Shown: in pieces, positions 1 through 5,064 of the stretch
How positions within the stretch are numbered: the stretch's first letter is position 1
How the letters are laid out: every line of letters begins with the position of its first letter
Origin: GCA-2686265 sp036010965
GTDB taxonomy: Bacteria > Planctomycetota > UBA1135 > GCA-002686595
Direction: 5' to 3'
Length of the DNA stretch: 5,064 bases
Assembly: GCA_036010965.1 (NCBI GenBank)
Contig: DASCMO010000207.1
Span: forward strand, 1-5,064
Notes under the pieces: model-generated
Told to the model about the DNA's origin: nothing
Seen by the model: only the letters and a program-made list of their open reading frames with translations
Databases searched by the model: none
Made by a program: the position numbers and the translations under genes

Positions 1-461
1 ATCTGTCCGCCTCGCCCAGGCTTGAGTTCCACGTTGTGAATGTGGAGGCCGAGGGGGATGTGTGCGAGACGCAGAGCGTTCCCGGGCAGGGACTCCGCCT
101 CGGGGCCCGAGGTGACCACCTGGCCCACGCTCATGCCGAGGGGCGCGATGATGTAGCGCTTCTCGCCATCCGCGTAGTACAGCAAGGCGATGTTCGCCGA
201 ACGGTTCGGGTCGTACTCGATCGAGCGCACCGTGGCCGGAACGCCATCCTTGTTGCGCTTGAAGTCGATCAGGCGGTAGCGACGCTTGTGGCCGCCTCCC
301 CGTCGCCGACAGGTGATACGACCGTGATTGTTCCGCCCGCCCGTCTTCTTGAGGGGCCGCAACAGCGTCTTCTCGGGCTTCACCCCGGTCAGCTCCTCGA
401 AGTCGAGGACGCTGCCGTGGCGACGGCCGGCGGAGGTCGGTTTGTATTTCTTGATGCCCAC
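1..461 (-). CDS. rplB: 50S ribosomal protein L2 (uL2), N-terminal part, cut by window edge
   Basis: L2 is a primary 23S rRNA-binding protein of the large subunit, needed for subunit association and for building the peptidyl-transferase region. The first 153 codons are visible. The protein opens GIKKYKPTSAGRR after the start, continues with GGRNNHGRITCRRRGGGHKRR and DPNRSANIALLYYADGEKRY, and reaches HNVELKPGRGGQ at the edge. These match the N-terminal RNA-binding domain of bacterial L2. The C-terminal half, including the conserved histidine near the peptidyl-transferase centre, lies outside the window. The start is GTG at 461-459: it gives the family-typical N terminus, no in-frame ATG lies between it and the rplW stop, and AGGA (474-471) sits 9 bases upstream. 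It follows rplW after 23 bases, as in the S10 operon. Identity is certain from the sequence. Confidence 0.97.
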   Translation of the reverse strand, partial: MGIKKYKPTSAGRRHGSVLDFEELTGVKPEKTLLRPLKKTGGRNNHGRITCRRRGGGHKRRYRLIDFKRNKDGVPATVRSIEYDPNRSANIALLYYADGEKRYIIAPLGMSVGQVVTSGPEAESLPGNALRLAHIPLGLHIHNVELKPGRGGQ

Positions 462-470
462 GATGTTCGT

Positions 471-474
471 CCTG
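471..474 (-). promoter_or_regulatory. Ribosome binding site of rplB, supports the GTG start
   Basis: Minus-strand AGGA lies 9 bases before the GTG at 461-459, in the short rplW-rplB gap. Its spacing is normal, and it decides for the GTG start over any internal ATG; the first internal ATG falls more than 100 codons into the protein. Confidence 0.6.
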
Positions 475-484
475 TAGTGCGGTC

Positions 485-775
485 CTAGAACGCGTCGATG
501 GTGTGGCCCTCGGCGAGGGTGATCATCGCCTTCTTCCACGGCTTGGTCGTACCGGTCGTGTATCCGCGCCGGCGCCACTTACCACGCATCCGCAGGGTGT
601 TCACCGCGACCACCTTGACCTCGAAGAGCTTCTCGACGGCCTTGCGGATCTCGATCTTGTTGGCGTCCGTGGGAACGGCGAAGTGGTACGCATTCCGGCG
701 ACCGGAGTCATCGGCAGCCTTCTCGGTGATCACCTGGCGCTTGATGATCCGGTACATCCGCTCGGGCGTGGTCAT
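485..775 (-). CDS. rplW: 50S ribosomal protein L23 (uL23)
   Basis: L23 binds domain III of 23S rRNA beside the exit of the nascent-peptide tunnel, where trigger factor and the signal recognition particle dock. The product is 96 residues, normal for the family. It reads MTTPERMYRIIKRQVITEKA at the N terminus, then the conserved core NKIEIRKAVEKLFEVKVVAVNT (residues 39-60) and a basic KWRRRGYTTGTTKPWKKAMITL stretch, the extended loop seen in bacterial L23. The reading frame is open further upstream to 886, but that extension lies inside rplD. The chosen ATG at 775-773 shares one base with the rplD stop (TGATG) and follows a purine-rich AGAGGGGGGA, so it is probably translated by coupling with rplD. 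A second ATG at codon 7 is less likely because the ribosome site fits the first. Stop is TAG. Confidence 0.96.
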   Translation of the reverse strand: MTTPERMYRIIKRQVITEKAADDSGRRNAYHFAVPTDANKIEIRKAVEKLFEVKVVAVNTLRMRGKWRRRGYTTGTTKPWKKAMITLAEGHTIDAF

Positions 776-1419
776 CAGGATCCCCCCTCTGCGGTGGCAG
801 TCGGGAGGCCAACGCGTCCTGCGAGGGCCTCGAGGACTCCGGCCTGGGTCACGATCAATCCACCGGCCACGACGTCGTACGCGCACAGCTCCTCGGCGAT
901 GCGAATGGTGACGCCGGGGAAGTTGCGGAACGACTTCCAGACCAGCTCGTCGCGCTCACCGAGGACCAGGGTCATGCGGCGCGGCGTCCCCAGATCAGAG
1001 ATCACCTTGCGCGCGGAGCGGGCCGAAGGCGCGGAGAACGAGCCCAGGTCGGCAACGCAGACCTCGTCGTCCTTCAACTTTCCGGCAAGCGCCGTGCGCA
1101 GGGCCACGCGGCGCGCCTTGGCCGGCATGTGGTAGGAGTAGTCCCGGCGGTGCGGGCCGAAGACAACACCCCCGCCGCGCCAGATGGGCGACTTGCAGTC
1201 GCCTGCGCGTGCCCGGCCGGTGTGCTTCTGGCGGTAGGGCTTCTTGTTGGTGCCGCGCACCTCCGAGCGCCCGCGCGCGTTCGTCGTGCCCTGGCGCTGG
1301 TTGGCCTGGTGCATGGTGACGGCGTCCTTCAACGTCCGGTAGAGGACCTTGTCGCCAAAGGGCGCCTCGTCGATCTCGACCACGCCCAGGCTTCCAGACT
1401 TGTAGCTCTTGACCTGCAT
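775..1419 (-). CDS. rplD: 50S ribosomal protein L4 (uL4)
   Basis: L4 is an early 50S assembly protein whose long loop reaches into the wall of the peptide exit tunnel, near where macrolides bind. In Escherichia coli it also represses its own S10 operon. The product has 214 residues, close to the usual length. The tunnel loop is plain at about residues 41-100: QRQGTTNARGRSEVRG, KKPYRQKHTGRARAGD, then SPIWRGGGVVFGPHRRDYSY. The C-terminal globular part ends with NFPGVTIRIAEELCAYDVV (167-184), matching the family's PGV...NVYDVL region. The ATG at 1419-1417 follows the rplC stop by 5 bases, with GAGAGGG directly before it and AAGGG in the end of rplC. The 3' end overlaps rplW by one base. Nothing is truncated. 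Autoregulation by L4 is only an inference here, since the leader is not recognisably the E. coli type. Confidence 0.97.
   Translation of the reverse strand: MQVKSYKSGSLGVVEIDEAPFGDKVLYRTLKDAVTMHQANQRQGTTNARGRSEVRGTNKKPYRQKHTGRARAGDCKSPIWRGGGVVFGPHRRDYSYHMPAKARRVALRTALAGKLKDDEVCVADLGSFSAPSARSARKVISDLGTPRRMTLVLGERDELVWKSFRNFPGVTIRIAEELCAYDVVAGGLIVTQAGVLEALAGRVGLPTATAEGGS
781..790 (-). promoter_or_regulatory. Ribosome binding site of rplW inside the rplD 3' end
   Basis: Minus-strand AGAGGGGGGA lies 5 bases before the rplW ATG and within the last codons of rplD. Together with the one-base TGATG stop/start overlap it fixes the rplW start at 775 and points to translational coupling of L4 and L23. 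Confidence 0.6.
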
Positions 1420-1424
1420 CCCTC

Positions 1425-2069
1425 TCAGCCCTTCTTCTTCACGATCCCTGTACGGGCCGTCCGTACCTGGACAAAACCGTTGGGCGGCCCGGGCACGGCG
1501 CCCTTGAGGAACAGCAGGTTCTTGTCGCTATCGACGCGCATGATCGTCAGGTTCTTCGTTGTGCGACGTCTGGCGCCCATGTGGCCGGACATGCGCTTGC
1601 CCTTGAAGACGCGCGCCGGATAGGCAGAGCAACCGATCGATCCCGGTTGGCGCACGTTCATGCAGCCATGGGTCTCGGAGCCGCGCGAGAAGCCGTGGCG
1701 CTTGATGGTGCCCGCAAATCCGCGGCCCTTGCTGGTTCCGGTCACGTCCACCAGATCGCCCGGTTCGAAGGATTCGACCGTCACCGACTCGCCGACCTCG
1801 GTCGACGCGGCGGCCGTCAGGCGCTCCTCGCGCAGAAAGCGCTTGGGGCTGACGCCGGTCTTCTTGAACAGGCCGCTGCGCGGCTTGGAGACCAGCCTGT
1901 CGGGCACGTCTTCGAAACCGAGCTGAACGGCGGCGTACCCGTCCTGCTCATGCGTGCGGACTTGAGTCACCACGCACGGACCGGCCTCGACCACGGTCAC
2001 GCCAGTGACCGTGCCGTCCTCAGCGAAGAGCTGAGTCATGCCTTTCTTGCGTCCCAGGATCAGCGTCAT
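1425..2069 (-). CDS. rplC: 50S ribosomal protein L3 (uL3)
   Basis: L3 is one of the first proteins to assemble on 23S rRNA, and its long central extension reaches toward the peptidyl-transferase centre. The product has 214 residues. It begins MTLILGRKKGMTQLFAEDG, typical of bacterial L3. The family signature is complete at residues 101-124, running from FEPGDLVDVTG through SKGRGFAG to TIKR. The central extension follows, with HGFSRGSETHG, PGSIGCSAYPARVFKG and MSGHMGARRRT. The position methylated by PrmB in E. coli (a glutamine after GSIG) is cysteine 147 here. The ATG at 2069-2067 follows UUUUAGGAAUC, with AGGA as ribosome site. It lies 222 bases after rpsJ, a much longer gap than usual in the S10 operon, and 5 bases before rplD. 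Confidence 0.97.
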   Translation of the reverse strand: MTLILGRKKGMTQLFAEDGTVTGVTVVEAGPCVVTQVRTHEQDGYAAVQLGFEDVPDRLVSKPRSGLFKKTGVSPKRFLREERLTAAASTEVGESVTVESFEPGDLVDVTGTSKGRGFAGTIKRHGFSRGSETHGCMNVRQPGSIGCSAYPARVFKGKRMSGHMGARRRTTKNLTIMRVDSDKNLLFLKGAVPGPPNGFVQVRTARTGIVKKKG

Positions 2070-2099
2070 GATTCCTAAAACAGGGAGGGTCCGGTTCGA

Positions 2100-2135
2100 C
2101 CAGGTGTGCGCATCAGCTGCGCGCTCGACGCCTGG
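2100..2135 (-). other. Nested inverted repeats upstream of rplC
   Basis: Two nested stems lie 30 to 66 bases before the rplC start. The outer pair is CCAGG (2135-2131) with CCTGG (2104-2100); the inner pair is GCGCA (2122-2118) with TGCGC (2112-2108) around a 5-base loop. They could fold in the L3 leader, but each stem is only 5 bp and such pairs arise often in GC-rich sequence. The rest of the 2070-2291 gap shows no convincing promoter and no small gene. Confidence 0.25.
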
Positions 2136-2262
2136 CCACGCGGATTCGGAGTTGTGGTTGGGTGAGACACCGCCGCCCGTGGGTCACGAGACCTCGGGGC
2201 AGAGCGCTGCCGTGTGTACAAAGTGAAGTTCTGGCGTGGGGCGAAGGGGTCGCCGTGTCCGA

Positions 2263-2283
2263 CGCGGCGCCAGGGGCGCCGCG
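2263..2283 (-). terminator. Strong GC hairpin just after rpsJ (possible terminator or attenuator, no U-tract)
   Basis: The arms CGCGGCGCC and GGCGCCGCG are perfectly complementary over 9 bp with a 3-base loop (CCU in the rpsJ-sense RNA). The hairpin begins 8 bases after the rpsJ stop codon. No run of U follows, so it is not a standard intrinsic terminator. It could be a U-less terminator, an RNA 3'-end stabiliser, a partial attenuator or a processing site that sets the rpsJ to rplC ratio. The hairpin is directly visible; its function is inferred. Confidence 0.4.
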
Positions 2284-2291
2284 CTCGAGGC

Positions 2292-2597
2292 TCAGGCCTT
2301 GATACGGATATCCACGCCTGCGGGCATGTTCAGACTGGACAGGGAGTCCACTGTCTGACTGGTGGGTTCGGAAATGTAGATGATCCGCTTGTGGGTGCGG
2401 ATCTCGAACTGCTCCCGGGACTTCTTGTCGATGAACGGGGAGCGAAGGACTGTGTAGCGCTCTATCCGGGTGGGCAGAGGGATGGGGCCGGCAACGCGCG
2501 CACCGGTCCTCTTGGCCGTGTCGACGATGTCGACACAGGACTGGTCGAGGGCCTCGTGGTCGTAGGCCTCCATGCGGATCTGGATCTTGTCCTTCAT
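2292..2597 (-). CDS. rpsJ: 30S ribosomal protein S10 (uS10) / NusE
   Basis: S10 sits in the head of the small subunit. As NusE it pairs with NusB in transcription antitermination and contacts NusG. The product has 101 residues, the standard length. It reads MKDKIQIRMEAYDHEALDQS, then the complete S10 signature AKRTGARVAGPIPLPT (28-43), the loop YTVLRSPFIDKKSREQFEIR (48-67) followed by THKR, and ends with NMPAGVDIRIK. The ATG at 2597-2595 is fixed by an in-frame TAA only two codons upstream. The region just before it (CGACUGCUAACAG) has no Shine-Dalgarno-like stretch; the nearest, GGAAGG at 2634-2629, is 31 bases away. rpsJ appears to be the first gene of its transcript, behind a promoter at 2812-2840. 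A strong hairpin and a 222-base gap separate it from rplC. tuf, often directly upstream, is absent. Confidence 0.97.
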   Translation of the reverse strand: MKDKIQIRMEAYDHEALDQSCVDIVDTAKRTGARVAGPIPLPTRIERYTVLRSPFIDKKSREQFEIRTHKRIIYISEPTSQTVDSLSSLNMPAGVDIRIKA

Positions 2598-2635
2598 CTG
2601 TTAGCAGTCGGATGGCAGGGCCCCACCGCCTTCCA

Positions 2636-2655
2636 CACCCGAACGCGTTCGGGTG
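2636..2655. repeat. Perfect 20-base palindrome upstream of rpsJ
   Basis: The half-site CACCCGAACG is followed directly by its reverse complement CGTTCGGGTG. In RNA it would form an 8-bp stem closed by a CGCG loop, 38 bases before the rpsJ start. As DNA it could be a dimeric repressor site about 150 bases downstream of the predicted transcription start. The symmetry is exact and seen directly; which role it plays, if any, is unknown. Confidence 0.6.
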
Positions 2656-2718
2656 CCAGGAGCCGGTCAGGTTGCCTCTGGTTGGCGCCGCACTTCCGGG
2701 CGCCGCTCTGTTCGGTGC

Positions 2719-2746
2719 CGCTCCGGCGCTGGGGAGAACCGGAGCG
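2719..2746 (-). repeat. 8-bp hairpin in the rpsJ leader
   Basis: CGCTCCGG (2746-2739) pairs perfectly with CCGGAGCG (2726-2719) around a 12-base loop, UUCUCCCCAGCG in the RNA. It lies in the middle of the predicted leader. It has no U-tract, so leader structure is more likely than termination. Confidence 0.45.
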
Positions 2747-2811
2747 AGACATCCCTTCGCAGCCGTTTCCGCCGGCCGTGCTGGCCGTTGGGGAGCGTTG
2801 GAGGGCCGAGT

Positions 2812-2840
2812 AAAATAGGCACTGAGGGGGGTAGCGTCAA
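2812..2840 (-). promoter_or_regulatory. Sigma-70-type promoter for rpsJ / S10 operon
   Basis: On the minus strand TTGACG (2840-2835) and TATTTT (2817-2812) are separated by exactly 17 bases. These fit the -35 and -10 consensus at five of six and four of six positions, in a local patch clearly richer in A and T than its surroundings. Start of transcription would fall near 2805-2807. It is the best promoter seen in the window and lies between the EF-G gene and rpsJ, so it would make the S10 cluster independent of EF-G transcription. Confidence 0.7.
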
Positions 2841-3067
2841 CAGGGACGGCCAGCAAGTTCGATTCAGACCCTCTCTGGGGGACGCAGCCCCCCGGACGAC
2901 ACCGCCAGGAGGGTGCCGGGGCGGTGCCCCGGACACTCCGCAGTGCGGCTCCGGGGGTACTCAGGGCCACTTCTTCGCACTGACAGGTGGGTCATGATGC
3001 GCTGCCCTGCCGAGCCCGCCCGCGCTCCGGCGCCAGGGGGGGGGCTGCGCTGAATGCGGGATCCGGA
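2841..3067 (-). other. Non-coding gap after the EF-G gene
   Basis: This 227-base stretch between the EF-G stop and the rpsJ promoter shows no credible gene on either strand; the open frames crossing it are low-complexity R/P/G/A-rich products of high GC. It holds a run of nine C in the transcript sense (3044-3036), an inverted repeat CAGTGCG/CGCACTG (2982-2976 with 2947-2941, 28-base loop), the hairpin at 2913-2936 and a weaker G5/C5 stem (2892-2888 with 2881-2877). It probably serves as the EF-G 3' region. Confidence 0.5.
2913..2936 (-). terminator. GC hairpin, possible transcription end for the EF-G gene
   Basis: CCGGGGC (2932-2926) and GCCCCGG (2922-2916) form a perfect 7-bp stem with an ACC loop. 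Skipping one bulged T (2933), GTG/CAC adds three more pairs. It lies about 130 bases after the EF-G stop and upstream of the rpsJ promoter, a sensible place for a terminator. No U-run follows, so intrinsic termination is uncertain. Confidence 0.35.
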
Positions 3068-5064
3068 CTAGCTCCAGACCAGGCCACGAGCGGCCAGGTC
3101 GCGCTCCGCCACCGGCCGGTAGCCGTGGGGCGTCATGCTGAATCCGGCACGGCCCTGGGAAAGGGAGCGAACCGCAGTCGAGTAGCCAAACATGGCCGCG
3201 AGGGGCACACGGCCCTCGATGCGACACGAGGTCTCCACGGCGACCACCTCTGAGAGCTCGGCGTCGCGGGCGTTCAGGTCAGCGATGATGCCGCTGGAGA
3301 ACTCTCCCGGCGTCTGGATTTCGAAGGCCATCATCGGCTCCTCGAGGGCGCACTCGGCGCCGGCCATGGCCTGGCGCAGGGCGGCCACCGCGGCCTGGGC
3401 GAAGGCCACGTCGCTGATCTTCCCCTCGCGTACTTCCACCGATCCGATCTGGATGGCGGCGCGCACGAGGGGATAGCCGAAGCGCGGTCCGACCTGGGCC
3501 TCCAGTATCAGGGCCTCCTCCACCGTCTCGCGGACGGGCACGGGCAGGAGGCAGTCGGGAGCGAGGTCGATGTTCGGCGCGAGCCCTCCGGATGAAGGGG
3601 CGAGGGAGAGTTCGATCACGGCGAAGACTTCCTTCCCTCCCAGGACGCGATCGACCACTCCGCGGCCAGTGGCCCCGGAGAGGACCGTCTCCCTGTAAGC
3701 AACGCGCGGCTGACCCACCCGCGGCGAGAGGCCGAATTCGGCCTGCATGCGGTGCTGCACGACCTCCAGGTGCAACTCCCCCATTCCCGCGATCGTCCAC
3801 TGGCCCGAGTCCACGTCCTCCCGCACGTGCAGGCTGGGGTCCTCGTGACCCAGGCGCTCGAGAGCTTGGCGCAGGCGATCTCGTTCGACTCCGCTCGCTG
3901 GCTCGACCACGCGCGTGATGACCGGTTCGGGAAACTCAAGGGCCTCGAGCAGAATCGGCGCCTCGCGCGCGCAAAGGGTGTCACCGGTGCCGGTCCACTT
4001 CAGGCCCGTGACAGCCACGATGTCGCCCGCTCCGGCGCTCTCGAGGGACTCGCTGGCCTCGGAGTGCATGCGCAGGATACGGGCCGCTCGCTCCTTCTTT
4101 CCGGCGCGCGGATTGAGCAGCGCCTGCCCGGGGGTGAGCTTGCCCGAGTAGATGCGAAGGAAGGTCAGATCCCCATGGGGACCCGTGTGCAGTTTGAACG
4201 CGAGGGCGGAGAAGGGCTCATCCGTCGACGGCCGGCGCGTCTGATGCGCGAGGGAGTCGGGCTCCACCCCTTCCACCGGCGGGACCTCGAGCGGCGAGGG
4301 CAGGTAGTCGACCACGGCGTCGAGGAGCGGCTGGACGCCGAGGTTGCGCAGGGCGGCGCCGCACAGCACGGGGACCAGGGTGCGGGCCAGGACGCGCGCC
4401 TTGAGGGCGCGCACCAGCAGTTCGACCGACGGTTCGCGCTCCTCCAGCACGCAGGCGAGCACCTCCTCGCATTCCTCCGCGAGGGCATCGATCAGCTCCG
4501 AGCGCAGCACGCCGATCTCATCGGCAGCCTCGGCGGGCGGGTCCACAACATCGGGCACGCGACCCTCGCGGTCGGAGTGGTAACGGACAGCGCGACCCGT
4601 GATCAGGTCCACGATCAGCCGCGGCTCGCCCCTCAGTTCGAGGGGCAGCTGGACGGGAATGCCGGGCGCACCCAGGCGCTCCTGCATCGTGGCCACGGCC
4701 GCGAGGTAGTCAGCGCCCGGGCGGTCGCACTTGTTGACGAAGGCGATCGCCGGAACGTCGTGCCGGTCCATCTGCCGCCAGACGGTCTCCGATTGGGCCT
4801 GCACTCCCGTCACGGCATCCAGGACGAGGATCGCGCCGTCGAGCACGCGCATGCAGCGCTCGACCTCCACGGTGAAATCGACATGCCCGGGAGTGTCGAT
4901 CAGGTTCAGGGCGTGGTCCCGCCAAGGAACGCGCGTGGCAGCCGCGGTGATGGTGATCCCGCGCTCGCGCTCTTCCGCCATCCAGTCCATGACGGCCGTG
5001 CCCTCGTCGACCTGACCGATGCGGTGCTCGACGCCGCTGTAGAACAGCATGCGCTCGGAGACAG
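3068..5064 (-). CDS. fusA: Elongation factor G family GTPase, EF-G2 (GFM2)-like, 5' end beyond window
   Basis: Ribosome-associated translational GTPase. The visible frame begins (T)VSERMLFYSG, so the P-loop and about 27 residues lie beyond the window edge. Counting from the first visible Met (5050), it shows switch I ERERGITI (27-34), DTPGHVD (52-58), NKCD (106-109, usually NKMD) and CGAAL (230-234). Then come domain II (about 278-365), domain III with GMGELHLEV (422-430), domain IV (about 450-570) and domain V with FGYSTAVRSLSQGRAGFSM (621-639). Domains I-III and V are typical. Domain IV is not: the SGGRGQYGHV loop of translocating EF-G is replaced by ATGRGVVDRVLGGKEV (460-475), and the tip loop with its conserved histidine (YHDVDSSEMAF) by GSVEVREGKISDVAF (536-550). 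This pattern recalls mitochondrial EF-G2, a ribosome-recycling factor. EF-G family membership is certain; the recycling role is inferred, and fusA is used in the family sense. No tuf follows. Stop is TAG. Confidence 0.95.
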   Translation of the reverse strand, partial: VSERMLFYSGVEHRIGQVDEGTAVMDWMAEERERGITITAAATRVPWRDHALNLIDTPGHVDFTVEVERCMRVLDGAILVLDAVTGVQAQSETVWRQMDRHDVPAIAFVNKCDRPGADYLAAVATMQERLGAPGIPVQLPLELRGEPRLIVDLITGRAVRYHSDREGRVPDVVDPPAEAADEIGVLRSELIDALAEECEEVLACVLEEREPSVELLVRALKARVLARTLVPVLCGAALRNLGVQPLLDAVVDYLPSPLEVPPVEGVEPDSLAHQTRRPSTDEPFSALAFKLHTGPHGDLTFLRIYSGKLTPGQALLNPRAGKKERAARILRMHSEASESLESAGAGDIVAVTGLKWTGTGDTLCAREAPILLEALEFPEPVITRVVEPASGVERDRLRQALERLGHEDPSLHVREDVDSGQWTIAGMGELHLEVVQHRMQAEFGLSPRVGQPRVAYRETVLSGATGRGVVDRVLGGKEVFAVIELSLAPSSGGLAPNIDLAPDCLLPVPVRETVEEALILEAQVGPRFGYPLVRAAIQIGSVEVREGKISDVAFAQAAVAALRQAMAGAECALEEPMMAFEIQTPGEFSSGIIADLNARDAELSEVVAVETSCRIEGRVPLAAMFGYSTAVRSLSQGRAGFSMTPHGYRPVAERDLAARGLVWS

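Larger units (their letters stand above)
2598..2806 (-). promoter_or_regulatory. Predicted structured 5' leader of the rpsJ (S10) transcript
   Basis: If transcription starts 6-7 bases after the TATTTT box, the rpsJ mRNA carries about 208 untranslated bases. Several hairpins are visible: CGGCC/GGCCG (2787-2783 with 2777-2773), an 8-bp stem (2719-2746), GGCGCC/GGCGCC (2704-2699 with 2689-2684), a perfect palindrome (2636-2655) and GGCGG/CUGCC (2630-2626 with 2618-2614, one G-U pair). S10 operon leaders in gamma-proteobacteria are structured and bound by L4; a comparable role here is inference from position. No known leader family is recognised, and no open reading frame in it looks like a protein. 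Confidence 0.45.

Noticed and set aside
776..886. Longer upstream start for L23 at 886
   Set aside because: The extra 37 residues lie wholly inside rplD, are arginine-rich without family similarity, and the ATG at 775 has a strong ribosome site and gives the normal L23 length.
36..2078. Several plus-strand open frames of 88-210 codons opposite rplB, rplW, rplD and rplC
   Set aside because: They are antisense shadows of unmistakable ribosomal protein genes and show no family motifs.
2214..2291. Possible separate promoter for rplC near TTCACTTTGTACACA (minus strand)
   Set aside because: No -35 and -10 pair with proper spacing could be matched; the boxes that can be drawn deviate too much from consensus.
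2847..2880. GTTCGATTC on the plus strand, resembling a tRNA T-loop
   Set aside because: The flanking bases do not form the 5-bp T stem, no acceptor or anticodon arm can be found around it, and no CCA end is present. It is a chance match.
2113..2970. 285-codon open frame on the minus strand spanning rpsJ and both flanking gaps
   Set aside because: It covers rpsJ in another frame, is rich in R, P, A, S and H with no recognisable domain, and would overlap the promoter and leader. Long spurious frames are expected at this GC content.
3279..3984. Minus-strand open frames of 122 and 173 codons inside the EF-G gene
   Set aside because: They are alternative frames of the EF-G coding region with arginine/proline-rich low-complexity products; the EF-G frame carries all the conserved motifs.
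1..5064. Search for CRISPR arrays, insertion sequences, toxin-antitoxin or defence genes
   Set aside because: No spaced direct repeats, terminal inverted repeats, transposase motifs or accessory genes were seen; the window is core translation machinery.

Overview
The window is a ribosomal-protein and translation-factor segment of a GC-rich bacterial chromosome, with every real gene on the minus strand. In transcription order (right to left) it holds an EF-G family GTPase (5' end cut off by the window edge), rpsJ, rplC, rplD, rplW and the first 153 codons of rplB. This is the start of the conserved S10 operon behind an EF-G gene. The proteins are clearly bacterial. The composition and L3/L4 details suggest a GC-rich lineage outside the enteric bacteria, but five ribosomal proteins read by eye do not settle the phylum.

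Layout. 3068-5064: an EF-G family protein, about 27 residues short at its N terminus. Its GTPase core is intact, but domain IV is unlike translocating EF-G and resembles the EF-G2 / mitochondrial GFM2 type. 2598-3067: a 470-base gap with no convincing gene. It has GC-rich inverted repeats after the EF-G stop, a good sigma-70-type promoter (TTGACG, 17-base spacer, TATTTT) at 2812-2840 and a predicted leader of about 208 bases with several hairpins, one from a perfect 20-base palindrome. 2292-2597: rpsJ. 2070-2291: an unusually long 222-base rpsJ-rplC gap with a 9-bp GC hairpin just after the rpsJ stop. 1-2069: rplC, rplD, rplW and rplB packed tightly (5-base gap, 1-base overlap, 23-base gap), as expected for translational coupling.

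The ribosomal proteins are S10 (30S head, also the NusE antitermination factor) and the 50S proteins L3, L4, L23 and L2. The EF-G-like GTPase acts on assembled ribosomes, perhaps in recycling. The tuf gene often found between fusA and rpsJ is absent, and rpsJ appears to have its own promoter, so the EF-G gene is probably a neighbour and not the head of this operon.

No mobile element, CRISPR array, RNA gene or novel multi-gene system is visible. The points worth following up are the EF-G type, the rpsJ leader and the rpsJ-rplC hairpin.
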